From Sneathiella glossodoripedis JCM 23214 (GTDB taxonomy: Bacteria > Pseudomonadota > Alphaproteobacteria > Sneathiellales > Sneathiellaceae), in NCBI RefSeq assembly GCF_000616095.1, contig NZ_BAMS01000001.1, positions 1,526,033 to 1,590,032 of the forward strand: a stretch of DNA of 64,000 nucleotides. The letters run 5' to 3'. This document shows positions 20,291 to 32,295 of the stretch, piece by piece (positions within the stretch are counted from its first letter, which is position 1; each line of letters starts with the position of its first letter). The notes beneath the pieces are model-generated. The model worked only from the letters and a program-made list of their open reading frames with translations. It had not been told where the DNA came from and did no database searches. A program made the translations under genes and the position numbers.

Positions 20291-21952
20291 ATGCTGGCCT
20301 CTTTGTCCATTCGAAATATTGTCCTGATCGACAGACTGGATCTCAATTTTGAGGCGGGCTTGTGCGTGCTCACCGGTGAGACAGGTGCGGGTAAGTCAAT
20401 TTTGCTGGACAGTCTTGCTTTGGCATTGGGGGCCCGTGCTGATCTGGGTCTCATAAGAGCTGGAGAAGATAAGGGAAGTGTCACAGCAACATTTAGTTTG
20501 CCTAACAGTCATCCTGCATTCGAACTGCTTCAGGATATTGAGCGTGAGGAGGGTGAGCCGCTGATCCTGCGGCGTATAATAAGTTCGGATGGCCGCAATC
20601 GGGCGAGTATCAATGATCAGTCAGTGAGCACCGGCCTGTTAAGATCAGTTGGTGAGACTTTGGTTGAAATTCACGGTCAAAATGCGGAAAGAGGATTACT
20701 CGATGCGAGAGGGCATCGTGCTCTGCTTGATCTATATGGCCGGCTTGAAAAACAGACCGCAGACGTATCTAAAAAGTTTCTTACATTTGAAGTGTTGTCC
20801 GAGCAATTGACCGAAGCGGAAGAAGCACTTGAAAAGGCGCGGGTGGATGAAGAGTATCTTCGGCACGTTGTAGATGAATTGGAGGCGCTAAATCCCTGCG
20901 AAGGTGAAGAGGAGGAACTTTCCGCCAGTAGAGCGGCATTTATGCATGCAGAAAAAATAGCTGAAGCTTTAAAAGATGCTCAAAAGGCATTGAACGATCA
21001 CGGAGGCGTAGACGGAAAAATCCGAAACGCAACCCGTGCAGTTGAGCGTGTCGTGGAAAAGGCATCAGGAAAGCTTGATCCGGTGCTCGATAGTCTTGAG
21101 CGAGCAGCCATTGAACTGAGTGAAGCTTCTATGACAATAGAAGCTGTTACGCATGATCTCAATTTGGATCAATCTGGTGTTGAGCAAGTCGAAGAGCGCC
21201 TATTTTCGCTTCGAGCGGCGGCACGTAAGCATAAGTGTGAGGTTTCCGCATTACCAAATGTTTTGGAGCAATTCAGGGAACGACTGGCCACTGTAGAGCA
21301 TGGGGATGCGGAGGTGAAACGCTTGCAGCTAGAGGTTGCTGCTGCGCGTAAAGAGTATGAACTGGCTGCCGGTCATTTACGCGATAAGCGGATTAAGTCT
21401 GCGTCAAAATTGGATGCTGCTGTTATGGCTGAACTTGGCCCCTTGCGGTTGGGAGCGGCCAGATTTATGACGGCAGTGACAGAACTGGCGCCGGACCAGT
21501 GGTCCGCCAGTGGAATGGACAGAGTGGAATTTCAGATTGCGACTAATCCAGGAAGCAATCCTGGCCCGTTAATAAAAATTGCATCCGGCGGTGAACTTTC
21601 ACGGTTTATGCTGGCGTTAAAAGTGGTTCTGGCGCAATCCGGATCAGCACCAACATTGATATTTGACGAAGTCGATCGTGGAGTTGGTGGGGCCACTGCT
21701 GACGCTGTTGGGGAGCGATTGTCGAGATTGGCTGAAAAGCTCCAGTTGCTCGTTATAACTCATTCACCACAAGTTGCTGCTGCAGGGCAGAGCCATTGGA
21801 ACATACAAAAAATGTCTCAATCCGGGTCAACAAGGACTACAGTTGAGCGGCTGGAAGACGATGAAAGAAGAGAGGAAATCGCCCGTATGCTGTCTGGTGC
21901 GAGCATAACAAATGAGGCGAGAGCGGCAGCTGTCAGCCTGATGGAAGGATAA
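20291..21952 (+). CDS. recN: DNA repair protein RecN
   Basis: SMC-like ATPase for double-strand break repair. Walker A TGETGAGKSILLDSL near residue 30, a long central coiled coil (about 150-360), the ABC signature ASGGELSRFMLALK near 435 and Walker B TLIFDEVDRGVGG near 460. 553 residues, complete. It follows bamD by 12 nt and precedes ligA by 6 nt, so the three are probably co-transcribed. Confidence 0.97.
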   Translation: MLASLSIRNIVLIDRLDLNFEAGLCVLTGETGAGKSILLDSLALALGARADLGLIRAGEDKGSVTATFSLPNSHPAFELLQDIEREEGEPLILRRIISSDGRNRASINDQSVSTGLLRSVGETLVEIHGQNAERGLLDARGHRALLDLYGRLEKQTADVSKKFLTFEVLSEQLTEAEEALEKARVDEEYLRHVVDELEALNPCEGEEEELSASRAAFMHAEKIAEALKDAQKALNDHGGVDGKIRNATRAVERVVEKASGKLDPVLDSLERAAIELSEASMTIEAVTHDLNLDQSGVEQVEERLFSLRAAARKHKCEVSALPNVLEQFRERLATVEHGDAEVKRLQLEVAAARKEYELAAGHLRDKRIKSASKLDAAVMAELGPLRLGAARFMTAVTELAPDQWSASGMDRVEFQIATNPGSNPGPLIKIASGGELSRFMLALKVVLAQSGSAPTLIFDEVDRGVGGATADAVGERLSRLAEKLQLLVITHSPQVAAAGQSHWNIQKMSQSGSTRTTVERLEDDERREEIARMLSGASITNEARAAAVSLMEG

Positions 21953-24069
<2,117 letters not shown>

Positions 24070-24074
24070 ATTGT

Positions 24075-26117
24075 TCAGATCGGTGCTGTTGCATCTCTTA
24101 GCCAGTCTTTTACTGGGCCTTCAAGATGTGGCGAAATTTTTAGCCACACTTCCGCATGGTAATCGTTAAGCCATGCAACCTCCTCTGGGCTTAAAAGAGA
24201 TTTCTCAATGGCGTTGACGTCGATAGGGGCAAAGGTCAGAGTTTCAAAGCCCAATAGTTCCCTTTCGGCCCCTTTGGGGGCGGAAATTTCCTGAACGGTG
24301 ACAAGATTTTCGATCCGAATTCCATATTCACCGGTTTTGTAGTAGCCAGGTTCATTGGAAAGGATCATTCCTTTTTGCAGTGCAACTGAATTTGGCATTT
24401 TCGAAATGCGTTGTGGTCCTTCATGAACGGACAGATAGCTGCCAACGCCATGTCCAGTGCCATGATCATAATCAAGGCCAAGCTGCCACAAAGGTGCTCT
24501 GGCCAGCGTATCAAGCTGTGATCCAGTAGTTCCCTTTGGAAATACGACCTGAGCAAGTGCAATATGCCCTTTGAGAACGTAGGTGAAGCGCTCTTTCATT
24601 TCGGTGCTTGGCTCACCAATGGCAATGGTTCGTGTAATATCGGTGGTGCCATCCAGATATTGCCCACCGCTATCCACAAGATAAAAACTGTTCTGGTCAA
24701 GTACCCGGTTTGTTGCTTCTGTAGATCTATAATGCACTATGGCGCCATTTCGGCCAGAACCTGAGATTGTTGAAAAGCTGGTGTCTTTAAAGTATTCGCC
24801 TTCGCTCCTGAACTGATACAGCTTCCGTTCCGCTGAAAGTTCATCAACCGAACCGCTGGTTCCATTTTCACTGATCCAATGAAGGAATTTGGCCACGGCA
24901 ACACCATCGCGAATATGTGCAGTTCGAGTGCCCTGAATTTCCACTTCATTTTTGGCCGCTTTTGGTAGCATGCAAGGATCTTCGGAACGAACAACTGTCG
25001 CGCTCGCTGAATTGAGTTGATCTATGATCCATTGACTGGTTGTCGCTGGATCAATTTGGACCTGCTTACCCCTCAAGCCTGATAAATGGCTTTCAAATTC
25101 ATCGGGTTCGTGCAATCGGACGCCATTCCCCAGATGTGCGCGGAGATCGCTGGAGATTTTCTGTTCCGAAATAAACAGATCAACGGTTTCATCCTGGTGT
25201 AACATGGCAAAACCAAGTGCGAATGGTGTACTTGGTAAGTCAGCGCCGCGGATGTTGAGCAGCCAAGCTGTGGTATCGGGGAGGGTATGGATTACTGTAT
25301 CAATCCCTTTTTTGGACAGTGATTGGGCAATCTGACTTCTTTTCTCACGACTGGACTGACCGCTGAATTTTTCCTGATGCGGAACAACAAGTGCCAAGGG
25401 AGGCGCAGGTCGATCCGACCAAATGTTATCTATGGGGTTAGGGCTTATGGATACAAGGGTTATGTGGGGGTCGGCGAGCGCCTGTTGCAGGTTCCGAATG
25501 TTGTTTTCCGTGTGCAGCCAAGGATCGATAGCAAGTTTACTGTCCTTGTCGAGGGCCTCTTTAAGCCACTCGGTCATGGGCTCATCGCTAACATGACGAG
25601 CTGTAAACAATTCAGTGTCTACCTCGTTTTGTACCTGGATCGTGTAACGTCCATCCACAAATATGGCGGCCTTGTCAGCGGTTACTGCTGCAACACCGGC
25701 TGAACCAGTGAAGCCTGTCAGCCATTTCAAACGCTCTGAAGAGGCAGGTGCTGCCTCGCCATGAAATTCATCATTCAGTGGAATGATAAAGCCATCTACT
25801 TTTAATCGAGCTAGTTCCTTTCTTAGTAAGGAAAGTCGCTCCCGAGATTTTTCCGGCGCCAGTATGGTGGATTTTATCTGGTCGGCGAAAGCTCGACGTA
25901 ATTTTTTAAACAGTTTATCTATCGCTGCGGAGCGATTCCGCAGAATATTGTCAAATATTTCGTCACTGTCACTGCGGATTGGGGCCGCCGCAGCCGCTTT
26001 AAGCAGATTTATAATGTGATCGCCGTCAATTTCTGGTGTTTCTGTGCTTAAGAGATTACGTAGTGTGTTGATATCGGCCTGAATTGTGTCTGACAAAGGA
26101 TTTCCCCGTATTTCCAA
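24075..26117 (-). CDS. Xaa-Pro aminopeptidase (M24B family) with N-terminal extension
   Basis: Metallopeptidase removing N-terminal residues before proline. The creatinase-like N-terminal domain begins at about residue 95 (RLSLLRKELARLKVDGFIIP, then LKWLTGFTGSAG), a second such domain follows, and the M24 catalytic domain has the metal ligands in VDSGGQYLDGTTDITRT, GTGHGVGSYLSVHEGP and LSNEPGYYK. 680 residues; related proteins are about 600. About 90 extra helical residues sit before the usual start, and there is no internal Met to shorten them, so the extension looks real. Convergent with ligA. Confidence 0.9.
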   Translation of the reverse strand: MEIRGNPLSDTIQADINTLRNLLSTETPEIDGDHIINLLKAAAAAPIRSDSDEIFDNILRNRSAAIDKLFKKLRRAFADQIKSTILAPEKSRERLSLLRKELARLKVDGFIIPLNDEFHGEAAPASSERLKWLTGFTGSAGVAAVTADKAAIFVDGRYTIQVQNEVDTELFTARHVSDEPMTEWLKEALDKDSKLAIDPWLHTENNIRNLQQALADPHITLVSISPNPIDNIWSDRPAPPLALVVPHQEKFSGQSSREKRSQIAQSLSKKGIDTVIHTLPDTTAWLLNIRGADLPSTPFALGFAMLHQDETVDLFISEQKISSDLRAHLGNGVRLHEPDEFESHLSGLRGKQVQIDPATTSQWIIDQLNSASATVVRSEDPCMLPKAAKNEVEIQGTRTAHIRDGVAVAKFLHWISENGTSGSVDELSAERKLYQFRSEGEYFKDTSFSTISGSGRNGAIVHYRSTEATNRVLDQNSFYLVDSGGQYLDGTTDITRTIAIGEPSTEMKERFTYVLKGHIALAQVVFPKGTTGSQLDTLARAPLWQLGLDYDHGTGHGVGSYLSVHEGPQRISKMPNSVALQKGMILSNEPGYYKTGEYGIRIENLVTVQEISAPKGAERELLGFETLTFAPIDVNAIEKSLLSPEEVAWLNDYHAEVWLKISPHLEGPVKDWLRDATAPI

Positions 26118-26276
26118 CTATTTGCAATGGAATATGGCCCATATTGAAATGTATTTCAATCTGAGCTATGCGTTTTTTGCAATGCACCATTTCCGACTTA
26201 GCGGGCAATTTTCGGCACTAAGCCATTGTTTTTTATTGTGTGCAGTGCAATATGTACTTCATCAGGAACACAGCAT

Positions 26277-26573
26277 ATGGAGTTCGAGATGTTCAGTAGA
26301 AACGAAAAATACGGCAAAGCCCTGCATCTAGCGTATGGCTTCGAAGCAAACAAGCCATCCCCAGTTCAGCGCAAGCGTCCAGGCTTCTTTAAGTCCTTGC
26401 GTTCGTTTTTTACGTCATCCGACACCACGGTTCAGGGAACTCATTCGGCAGATCAACTTGAACTGGATCTGGATAAAGCCTTTATCAGTCAGGCTGTCCA
26501 GAAAGAACTTAGAAATACTGACGCGGCTGCCAACGAAAACGGCCAAGCCCTCGGAAGAAAAGATATAGCGTAA
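26277..26573 (+). CDS. small hypothetical protein upstream of the DUF1127 gene
   Basis: 98-residue protein of unknown function from ATG 26277 (EFEMFSRNEKYGKAL), with AGGAA about 10 nt upstream. The frame is open up to 26226, but the extra residues look non-coding. The middle has a basic aromatic patch (RKRPGFFKSLRSFF) and the C-terminal half is polar and acidic (ADQLELDLDKAFISQ). Same strand as, and 45 nt before, the tandem-DUF1127 gene, so the two may be co-transcribed. I do not recognise a family. Confidence 0.55.
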   Translation: MEFEMFSRNEKYGKALHLAYGFEANKPSPVQRKRPGFFKSLRSFFTSSDTTVQGTHSADQLELDLDKAFISQAVQKELRNTDAAANENGQALGRKDIA

Positions 26574-26618
26574 CAACCCAGGCCCGGACCGAGCGGCCCA
26601 GGGGTTAGGAGAGAGAAG

Positions 26619-27173
26619 ATGATTAGCTTTACTGAAAAAGATTTGGATGACCTTGCAATGTTTGCCCCCGCAGTTTCAAAAGCAGGCACACCGAAACTGA
26701 TTGCAAATAACAATGGTATCAACATGGATCGTATCATTGCTGATGCTCACCGTGCTCGTAGCGAACAGGCTCATAGAATGGTTGCTGATATTGTCTCGTC
26801 CTTGAAAGCTAGGATTGCAGAATATCGGAAAACTCAAACGGCGATTGCTCAATTACAGGCAATGAGTGATCGGGAGCTTTCTGATTTGCGTGTCACACGC
26901 AGTAATATTGTACACGCTGTTAAAGGCGATAAAGCCGCCAAAACATCCAAAATCAAACCTGTCCTTGCGTGGATTGGTCGTATGGGTGAAAAAGTGGCTG
27001 AATGGCGGATGCGCCGTGAAGGGTACCATCAGTTGATGGCAATGGATGCACGTCAGCTCAGTGATATTGGTCTGACACGTGGCGATATCGCAAACGTAAT
27101 GAGTGGCAAATCTGCACTTGCAAACGACAATGTTCGCGCTGCTAACACTAACAAAGATGTGAAAGCAAGCTAA
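26619..27173 (+). CDS. protein with two DUF1127-like repeats
   Basis: 184-residue soluble protein. Two copies of the DUF1127 core are visible: one at about 67-105 (LQAMSDRELSDLRVTRSNI) and one at about 130-165 (LMAMDARQLSDIGLTRGDI), each preceded by a basic helix (EYRKTQTAIAQ and MRREGYHQ). DUF1127 proteins are usually about 50-90 residues with one core; in some alphaproteobacteria they affect phosphate/carbon metabolism and RNA turnover. The start ATG 26619 has AGGAGAG just upstream. A strong terminator follows. A duplication in one chain is unusual. Confidence 0.85.
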   Translation: MISFTEKDLDDLAMFAPAVSKAGTPKLIANNNGINMDRIIADAHRARSEQAHRMVADIVSSLKARIAEYRKTQTAIAQLQAMSDRELSDLRVTRSNIVHAVKGDKAAKTSKIKPVLAWIGRMGEKVAEWRMRREGYHQLMAMDARQLSDIGLTRGDIANVMSGKSALANDNVRAANTNKDVKAS

Positions 27174-27194
27174 CTGTTAGTCATCGTAAGACAT

Positions 27195-27223
27195 AAAAAG
27201 CCCGGCTAAATGCCGGGCTTTTT
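27195..27223. terminator. bidirectional intrinsic terminator
   Basis: A 12 bp perfect stem (AAAAAGCCCGGC / GCCGGGCTTTTT) with a 5 nt loop (TAAAT) lies between the convergent DUF1127 gene and prmA. The flanking A and T runs let it work on both strands. Confidence 0.92.
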
Positions 27224-27225
27224 GT

Positions 27226-28072
27226 TTAATGTCCAAGAACCAATGTGTTCCATGTTCCATAGACATATCGGCGTTTCAGACTTAGTCCCTGAAGCCGATA
27301 GGCATTGCGAACCATAATTTCCTGTTTGCTGAGAAGTCCCGACAGGAGCAAAACGCCATTTTTTGATAAAGCGCGAGTTATATCCGGAGCTAATTCTACA
27401 AGAGGCCACGCCAAAATATTGGCTATGAGTAAGTCGAAGGGAGCGGACACTTTTAATTCCCGACTATTTAGGCCTGTTGCGTGAATTGACCGCACATACG
27501 GTTTCAGCCGGTTTTTCGCTGCATTTTCTATTGTTACATCGACGGCATCCCGATCAATGTCGCTTGCAATCACTGAGCGTCCCCAGGCCTTGGCTGCGGC
27601 GAGAGCAAGGACACCAGAGCCGCATCCCAAATCCAGTATTCGTTTGGGGTTATGATACTTGTGAATGTCGTGAAGGGCAGTGAGGCAGCCGAAGGTGGTT
27701 TCATGTAATCCGGTCCCAAAGGCCCGGCCTGCATCAATAGTTAAATCGTGCATGGATGGTAACTTGTGAGCAGGATCATGAGATCCATGAACATAAAACC
27801 GTCCAGTTGCCACGGGTGGTAGTTGCTTTTGGCTTTCACTGACCCAGTCACGTTGTTCAAGTGACGCCAGTGAATAGGCTGGTTCTGAGGGGAGCCGATC
27901 AAGAAGCCAGCTTTCCGGTTCTCCGTCGAAGAGCAGCTCGAGCCGCCATAAACTTCCATCGGGAACAGCTTCGATTAATGAAGACGTTAAGCAGAAGTCT
28001 TCAAATAATGCTCCAACGCCATGCCTTGTTCAAGTGGTAGAGTGATTGAGAGTTGCCATAAGTTGGCTTCAT
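27226..28072 (-). CDS. prmA: ribosomal protein L11 methyltransferase PrmA, frame broken twice as sequenced
   Basis: SAM-dependent trimethylation of ribosomal protein L11. The C-terminal catalytic domain is in one open frame (GRAFGTGLHETT; motif I ILDLGCGSGVLALAA; NILAWPLVELAP). The N-terminal domain is spread over three frames: ATG 28072 gives MKPT, a second frame gives LWQLSITLPLEQGMALEHY, a third gives EDFCLTSSLIEAVPDGSLWRL and runs into DWVSESQKQLPP. Adding one A on the plus strand at the AA of 28060-28061 and one at the AAA of 28003-28005 joins them into a normal ~280-residue PrmA. The repaired start overlaps the uvrD stop by one base (TGATG), supporting coupling. The shorter GTG start at 27813 would omit the L11-binding domain. 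Confidence 0.88.
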
Positions 28073-30360
28073 CAGGCTTGTTCGACAAAATTTTCCATCA
28101 CTTTCTTTGTACCCGCCTTGTCAAAAGCGACCATTAATTTATTGGCATCCTGGCTAAGAACACGCCCATATCCGAATTTCTGGTGGAAGACTCTGTCACC
28201 CACCGATATTCCGGTATTTCCAGTATTAACCGGCTTGGAGCTGTTATCTGTCATTTTGCTGTTTTGATGGGCTCGTCTTTGCAGAATTTGAGACAGGTGA
28301 TTGGCTGTTGAAATGTTGGTTCCACCACCAAAGCCATTGTCTTCCACAGCAGTTCGAGAATAGATGCCACTTTCCCCAACTTCCGCAATATTTTGTTCGG
28401 GAAGTTCACTCACAAACCTGCTGGGTAACGAGGATTGCCATTGTCCATGGATTCGTCGGTTGCTGGCATGGCTGATGAAGCATTTTTTGCGCGCCCGTGT
28501 GATCCCCACATATGCAAGACGCCGTTCTTCTTCAAGCGCTTTGAAACCGTTTTCGTCAAGTGCCCGTTGATGAGGAAACAATCCTTCTTCCCAACCAGGA
28601 AGGAATACCACGTCATATTCGAGCCCTTTTGCCGCATGCAAAGTCATCAGGCTGACCATATCCTGACCTTGATTTTCGGCATTTTCCATGACCAATGCCA
28701 CATGTTCAAGGAATTCACCCAAATTGTCATACTCTGTTAGTGCCTGGGAGAGTTCTTTCAGGTTTTCGACCTTTCCTTCTGCTTCGGTGGATTTATCATC
28801 CTTCCACATTTGCAGGTAACCGCTGGTCTCCAGAACGTCTTCAACCAGTTCGGCAGGGCTGATAAAGTCTTTTTGTTCCCGCCAATTGGCGAAGTTTTCC
28901 GTTACTTCTTTTAGTGATGCGAGGGATTTGCCTTTAAAAAGACTGTGTTCCACAGCGTAATCCGCGGCGCGTGCCAAAGATAATCCCAAATCACGGCCGA
29001 TGACGCGAAGCGTATCAAGTGCTTTTGGGCCTAACCCGCGCTTTGGAAGGTTATAAATGCGTTCAAATGCGAGATCATCGTCTTGCTGATTAATGACACG
29101 GAGGTAGGCGAGTACATCTCTGATTTCTCGGCGTTCATAGAAGCGTAAACCGCCAATAACTCGATAGCGTATGCCGGTAGAAAGAAAGCATTCTTCAAAA
29201 TCACGAGTCTGGAAACTGGCTCGCACAAGAATTGCCATTTCCTGAAGGCTGGTTCCCTTACGCTCCAGATTTTCAATTTCTTCAGCGATCCAGCGAGCTT
29301 CGGCCTGACCGTCCCAACTCCCTCTTAAGGTAACTTTTTCGCCTTTATTGTCTTCAGTCCAGAGGGTTTTACCGAGGCGACCTTCATTTTTGGCAATTAA
29401 GCCGGAAGCGGCACCCAATATATGCTCCGTTGAGCGATAGTTTCTCTCGAGCCTGACAACCTTTGCACCGGAAAAATCATCTTCAAACCGTAAAATGTTA
29501 CCAACTTCAGCGCCCCTCCAGCCGTATATCGACTGATCATCATCCCCAACACAGCAGATATTGCGGTGTTTTTGTGCCAACAAGCGGAGCAGCAGGTATT
29601 GCGCCACATTGGTATCCTGATATTCATCGACCATAATGTACCGGAATTGGTTTTGGTACTTCGCGAGTATATCTGGATGGTTTTGAAACAGGTTAAGAGG
29701 GTGAAGAAGCAGGTCTCCGAAATCGCATGCATTTAAGGCGACAAGGCGTTGCTGGTATATTTCGTATAGTGCCGCGGCTCTACCATGTGCAAAGCCGTCT
29801 CCATCGGTTGCAGAGACTTGATCTGGACGCAGGCCCTTATCTTTCCAACGGTCGATGACTGCTGCAAGTCCTCTGGGGGGCCATTTTTTAATATCAACAC
29901 CTTCTTCTGTCAGTATCTGCTTTAGCAAACGCAATTGATCGTCGGTGTCCAGTATCGTGTAATTTGGCTGCAGGCCCACAAGTTCAGCGTGACGGCGCAG
30001 TAGCCAGACACCGATTGAATGAAACGTACCAAGCTTTATGTCGATAGCTGCGGGCCCGACAAGGGCTGCTGTCCGTTCCTTCATTTCCTGAGCGGCTTTA
30101 TTTGTAAAGGTAACCGCTAAAATCTGCCAGGGAGCAATATCACGCGTGTTTAATATATGAGCAAGCCGTGTAATCAGAACCCTTGTTTTTCCCGTTCCCG
30201 CGCCGGCTAGTACCAGCACAGGTCCGTCTATTGCCTCAACAGCGGCGCGCTGACCCTCATTTAGCCCGTCGAGGTAGCTAAAATCCGGCGCTTGCGAGGA
30301 GGGAGTGGGGTCAAAATTTGCAATATCGAATGAATCTTCCATGGCCAACATATACTCCAT
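28072..30360 (-). CDS. uvrD: ATP-dependent DNA helicase UvrD/PcrA type
   Basis: Superfamily 1A 3'-5' helicase for excision and mismatch repair. Motifs in order: Walker A AGAGTGKTRVL (about residue 53), TFTNKAAQEM, Walker B VDEYQDTN (about 245), GDDDQSIYGWRGAE, ERNYRS, TLHAAKGLEYDVVF and YVGITRARKK. The C-terminal region ends in a Tudor-like segment (VGDRVFHQKFGYGRV) that in PcrA/UvrD binds RNA polymerase. 762 residues from ATG 30360; an in-frame ATG at 30342 is an alternative start. Confidence 0.96.
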   Translation of the reverse strand: MEYMLAMEDSFDIANFDPTPSSQAPDFSYLDGLNEGQRAAVEAIDGPVLVLAGAGTGKTRVLITRLAHILNTRDIAPWQILAVTFTNKAAQEMKERTAALVGPAAIDIKLGTFHSIGVWLLRRHAELVGLQPNYTILDTDDQLRLLKQILTEEGVDIKKWPPRGLAAVIDRWKDKGLRPDQVSATDGDGFAHGRAAALYEIYQQRLVALNACDFGDLLLHPLNLFQNHPDILAKYQNQFRYIMVDEYQDTNVAQYLLLRLLAQKHRNICCVGDDDQSIYGWRGAEVGNILRFEDDFSGAKVVRLERNYRSTEHILGAASGLIAKNEGRLGKTLWTEDNKGEKVTLRGSWDGQAEARWIAEEIENLERKGTSLQEMAILVRASFQTRDFEECFLSTGIRYRVIGGLRFYERREIRDVLAYLRVINQQDDDLAFERIYNLPKRGLGPKALDTLRVIGRDLGLSLARAADYAVEHSLFKGKSLASLKEVTENFANWREQKDFISPAELVEDVLETSGYLQMWKDDKSTEAEGKVENLKELSQALTEYDNLGEFLEHVALVMENAENQGQDMVSLMTLHAAKGLEYDVVFLPGWEEGLFPHQRALDENGFKALEEERRLAYVGITRARKKCFISHASNRRIHGQWQSSLPSRFVSELPEQNIAEVGESGIYSRTAVEDNGFGGGTNISTANHLSQILQRRAHQNSKMTDNSSKPVNTGNTGISVGDRVFHQKFGYGRVLSQDANKLMVAFDKAGTKKVMENFVEQA

Positions 30361-30404
30361 GGTCGCGTTTTGTTCCAGTCATCAAATCGGGAAATTGACG
30401 AAAG

Positions 30405-32210
30405 TTACAGGCTGCCTTCTGATGCTTTTTTTCCTTGCTCGATATTCTGCATATGCAAGAGCGCTTCGTTATATTCCCGAAGCAGGTCAGAATAGTGCAA
30501 TAACCCTACCAGTCTGGTTTTTGTAGCGCTATCAATAACCGGTAGGCATTCCAAATGAGTTTTGGTCATAAGGGAAAGTGTCTGTTTGAGGCTGCTATCT
30601 GGATAAACAACGGGACTGTTTCTGATCGCGAGTTCACCGGCTGTTGCGGGGTCGTGGGTAATATCTCCAAACATATGCGGTTTTAGATCCGCGAATTCGA
30701 TACGCCCAATAAAGGAATGGTCGTCAGGATTGAAGACGACGACTTTATCATGACCTGTATTGCTTATAATTTCTCGCAGCTCTAGCATTGAAGTCTGGGA
30801 TGGGACTTCCGTAAATTCTCTGTCCATTATGCCGCGAACCTGACGGAATTTGAGATAGCGTAAAGCTGTGTTTTCGCTCAAATCTACATTTCGCATGGCG
30901 AGTTGGACCTGAAAAATACTCCGATTAATGAGCTGTTTTGTAATCAGTGTTGTTATGCCAACCGTTACCATCACGGCGATTGAAATTTTGTAGTCCCCTG
31001 TGAGTTCGAACACGATCAGAATTGTCGAGATCGGGGCGCCAAGGACTGACGCTGATACTGCTGTCATTCCTAATATGGCATAGAGCCCGTGGCTTGCGGA
31101 AATTTCCGGGAAAACGCTTGCCGCAATAATACCGAATGCACCGCCGGTCATTGCACCAACAAAAAGGGATGGTGAGAAAAACCCACCTCCGATACGGCTC
31201 CCGGCTGTTATTCCGGTTGCAATGGTTTTTACAACGATAAGTGATAAAAGCAGTGTCAGGTCATATTCTTCCTTCAGTGCACTGTCCGTCGCTTCGTAAC
31301 CAACCCCAATAATTTGCGGAAATACAAGTGCAATCAGTCCGAGGGCCAACCCGCCGGATGCTGGTCGCAATATTTCAGGAATTTTGAACCTGTCGATTGT
31401 GCGTTCAGCAAAGCCCATGCTCCAAATGAAAAGCAGGGCGACGACCGCAGATGTAATTCCCAAAAGCGCAAAAGCAGGTAATTCCCACCAACTGACAATG
31501 TTATAATTGGGAATAATAAACGCTGGAAAATCGCCAATATGGATACGGCTGACGACGGTGCCGATAACGGATGCCAGCACAATTGGAGCCACGGCTTGAG
31601 TTGCAAATGACCCAATTACCACTTCAAGGGCAAAGAACATTCCGGCTATGGGGGCATTAAAGGAAGCGGCAACACCGGATGCCACCCCACAGCCAATTAG
31701 GGTTGTGTAATATTTTGACGGTAAGCGAAGACGTTGTCCAATCTGACTTCCCAGCATCGCGCCGAAATGTACAACAGGTCCTTCACGGCCGCCTGATGCC
31801 CCAGTACCCAAAGACGTTGCGCTGACTAAAAAGGAGCCAATACCATCTCGAAGCTTCATCTTGCCGCGATTGATGAGAACGGCTTCGATAACATCTGCAA
31901 CACCATGCGCCCTGCGCCTGTGTACAACGAACTTTAAAAATACACCAATTATAAGGCCGCCGATTACTGGGGTAATCAGAATTTGCCACCAAGGTAGTGA
32001 AACGGTTTCGGTGACAACCAATTCGCTTCGAAAGCCATAGAAAAAATTCTGAACCTCAGCGATTAAAAGTCTAAAAGCCAGTGCACCGTAACCTGCCAGC
32101 AGTCCCACAATTAAAGAACACAGCATTAGCCGTAGTGGCATGTTGCTGCGTAAAGACTTGAGTGTCTCTAGAATTCTGTGAGGTGAAAACTGACTAAAAT
32201 TTGGCTGCAT
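30405..32210 (-). CDS. ClC-family chloride channel/transporter with CBS domains
   Basis: Integral membrane protein of 601 residues with about ten helices (about 25-440), then two CBS domains (about 455-590; EVPSQTSMLELREII, GELAIRNSPVVYPD). The conserved anion-path motif GREGP, which carries the gating/proton glutamate, is near residue 141, and the second filter motif GGFFSPSLF is near 345. The glutamate suggests an H+/Cl- antiporter rather than a pure channel. The CBS pair may bind nucleotides. Confidence 0.93.
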   Translation of the reverse strand: MQPNFSQFSPHRILETLKSLRSNMPLRLMLCSLIVGLLAGYGALAFRLLIAEVQNFFYGFRSELVVTETVSLPWWQILITPVIGGLIIGVFLKFVVHRRRAHGVADVIEAVLINRGKMKLRDGIGSFLVSATSLGTGASGGREGPVVHFGAMLGSQIGQRLRLPSKYYTTLIGCGVASGVAASFNAPIAGMFFALEVVIGSFATQAVAPIVLASVIGTVVSRIHIGDFPAFIIPNYNIVSWWELPAFALLGITSAVVALLFIWSMGFAERTIDRFKIPEILRPASGGLALGLIALVFPQIIGVGYEATDSALKEEYDLTLLLSLIVVKTIATGITAGSRIGGGFFSPSLFVGAMTGGAFGIIAASVFPEISASHGLYAILGMTAVSASVLGAPISTILIVFELTGDYKISIAVMVTVGITTLITKQLINRSIFQVQLAMRNVDLSENTALRYLKFRQVRGIMDREFTEVPSQTSMLELREIISNTGHDKVVVFNPDDHSFIGRIEFADLKPHMFGDITHDPATAGELAIRNSPVVYPDSSLKQTLSLMTKTHLECLPVIDSATKTRLVGLLHYSDLLREYNEALLHMQNIEQGKKASEGSL

Positions 32211-32295
32211 TGACTTAAAACAACAGGAACCGCTTTGCTTGTAAATTATTTTGGTACCTATGAAGCTGTATACCTTTTACAGCGCAAGTTCAATG

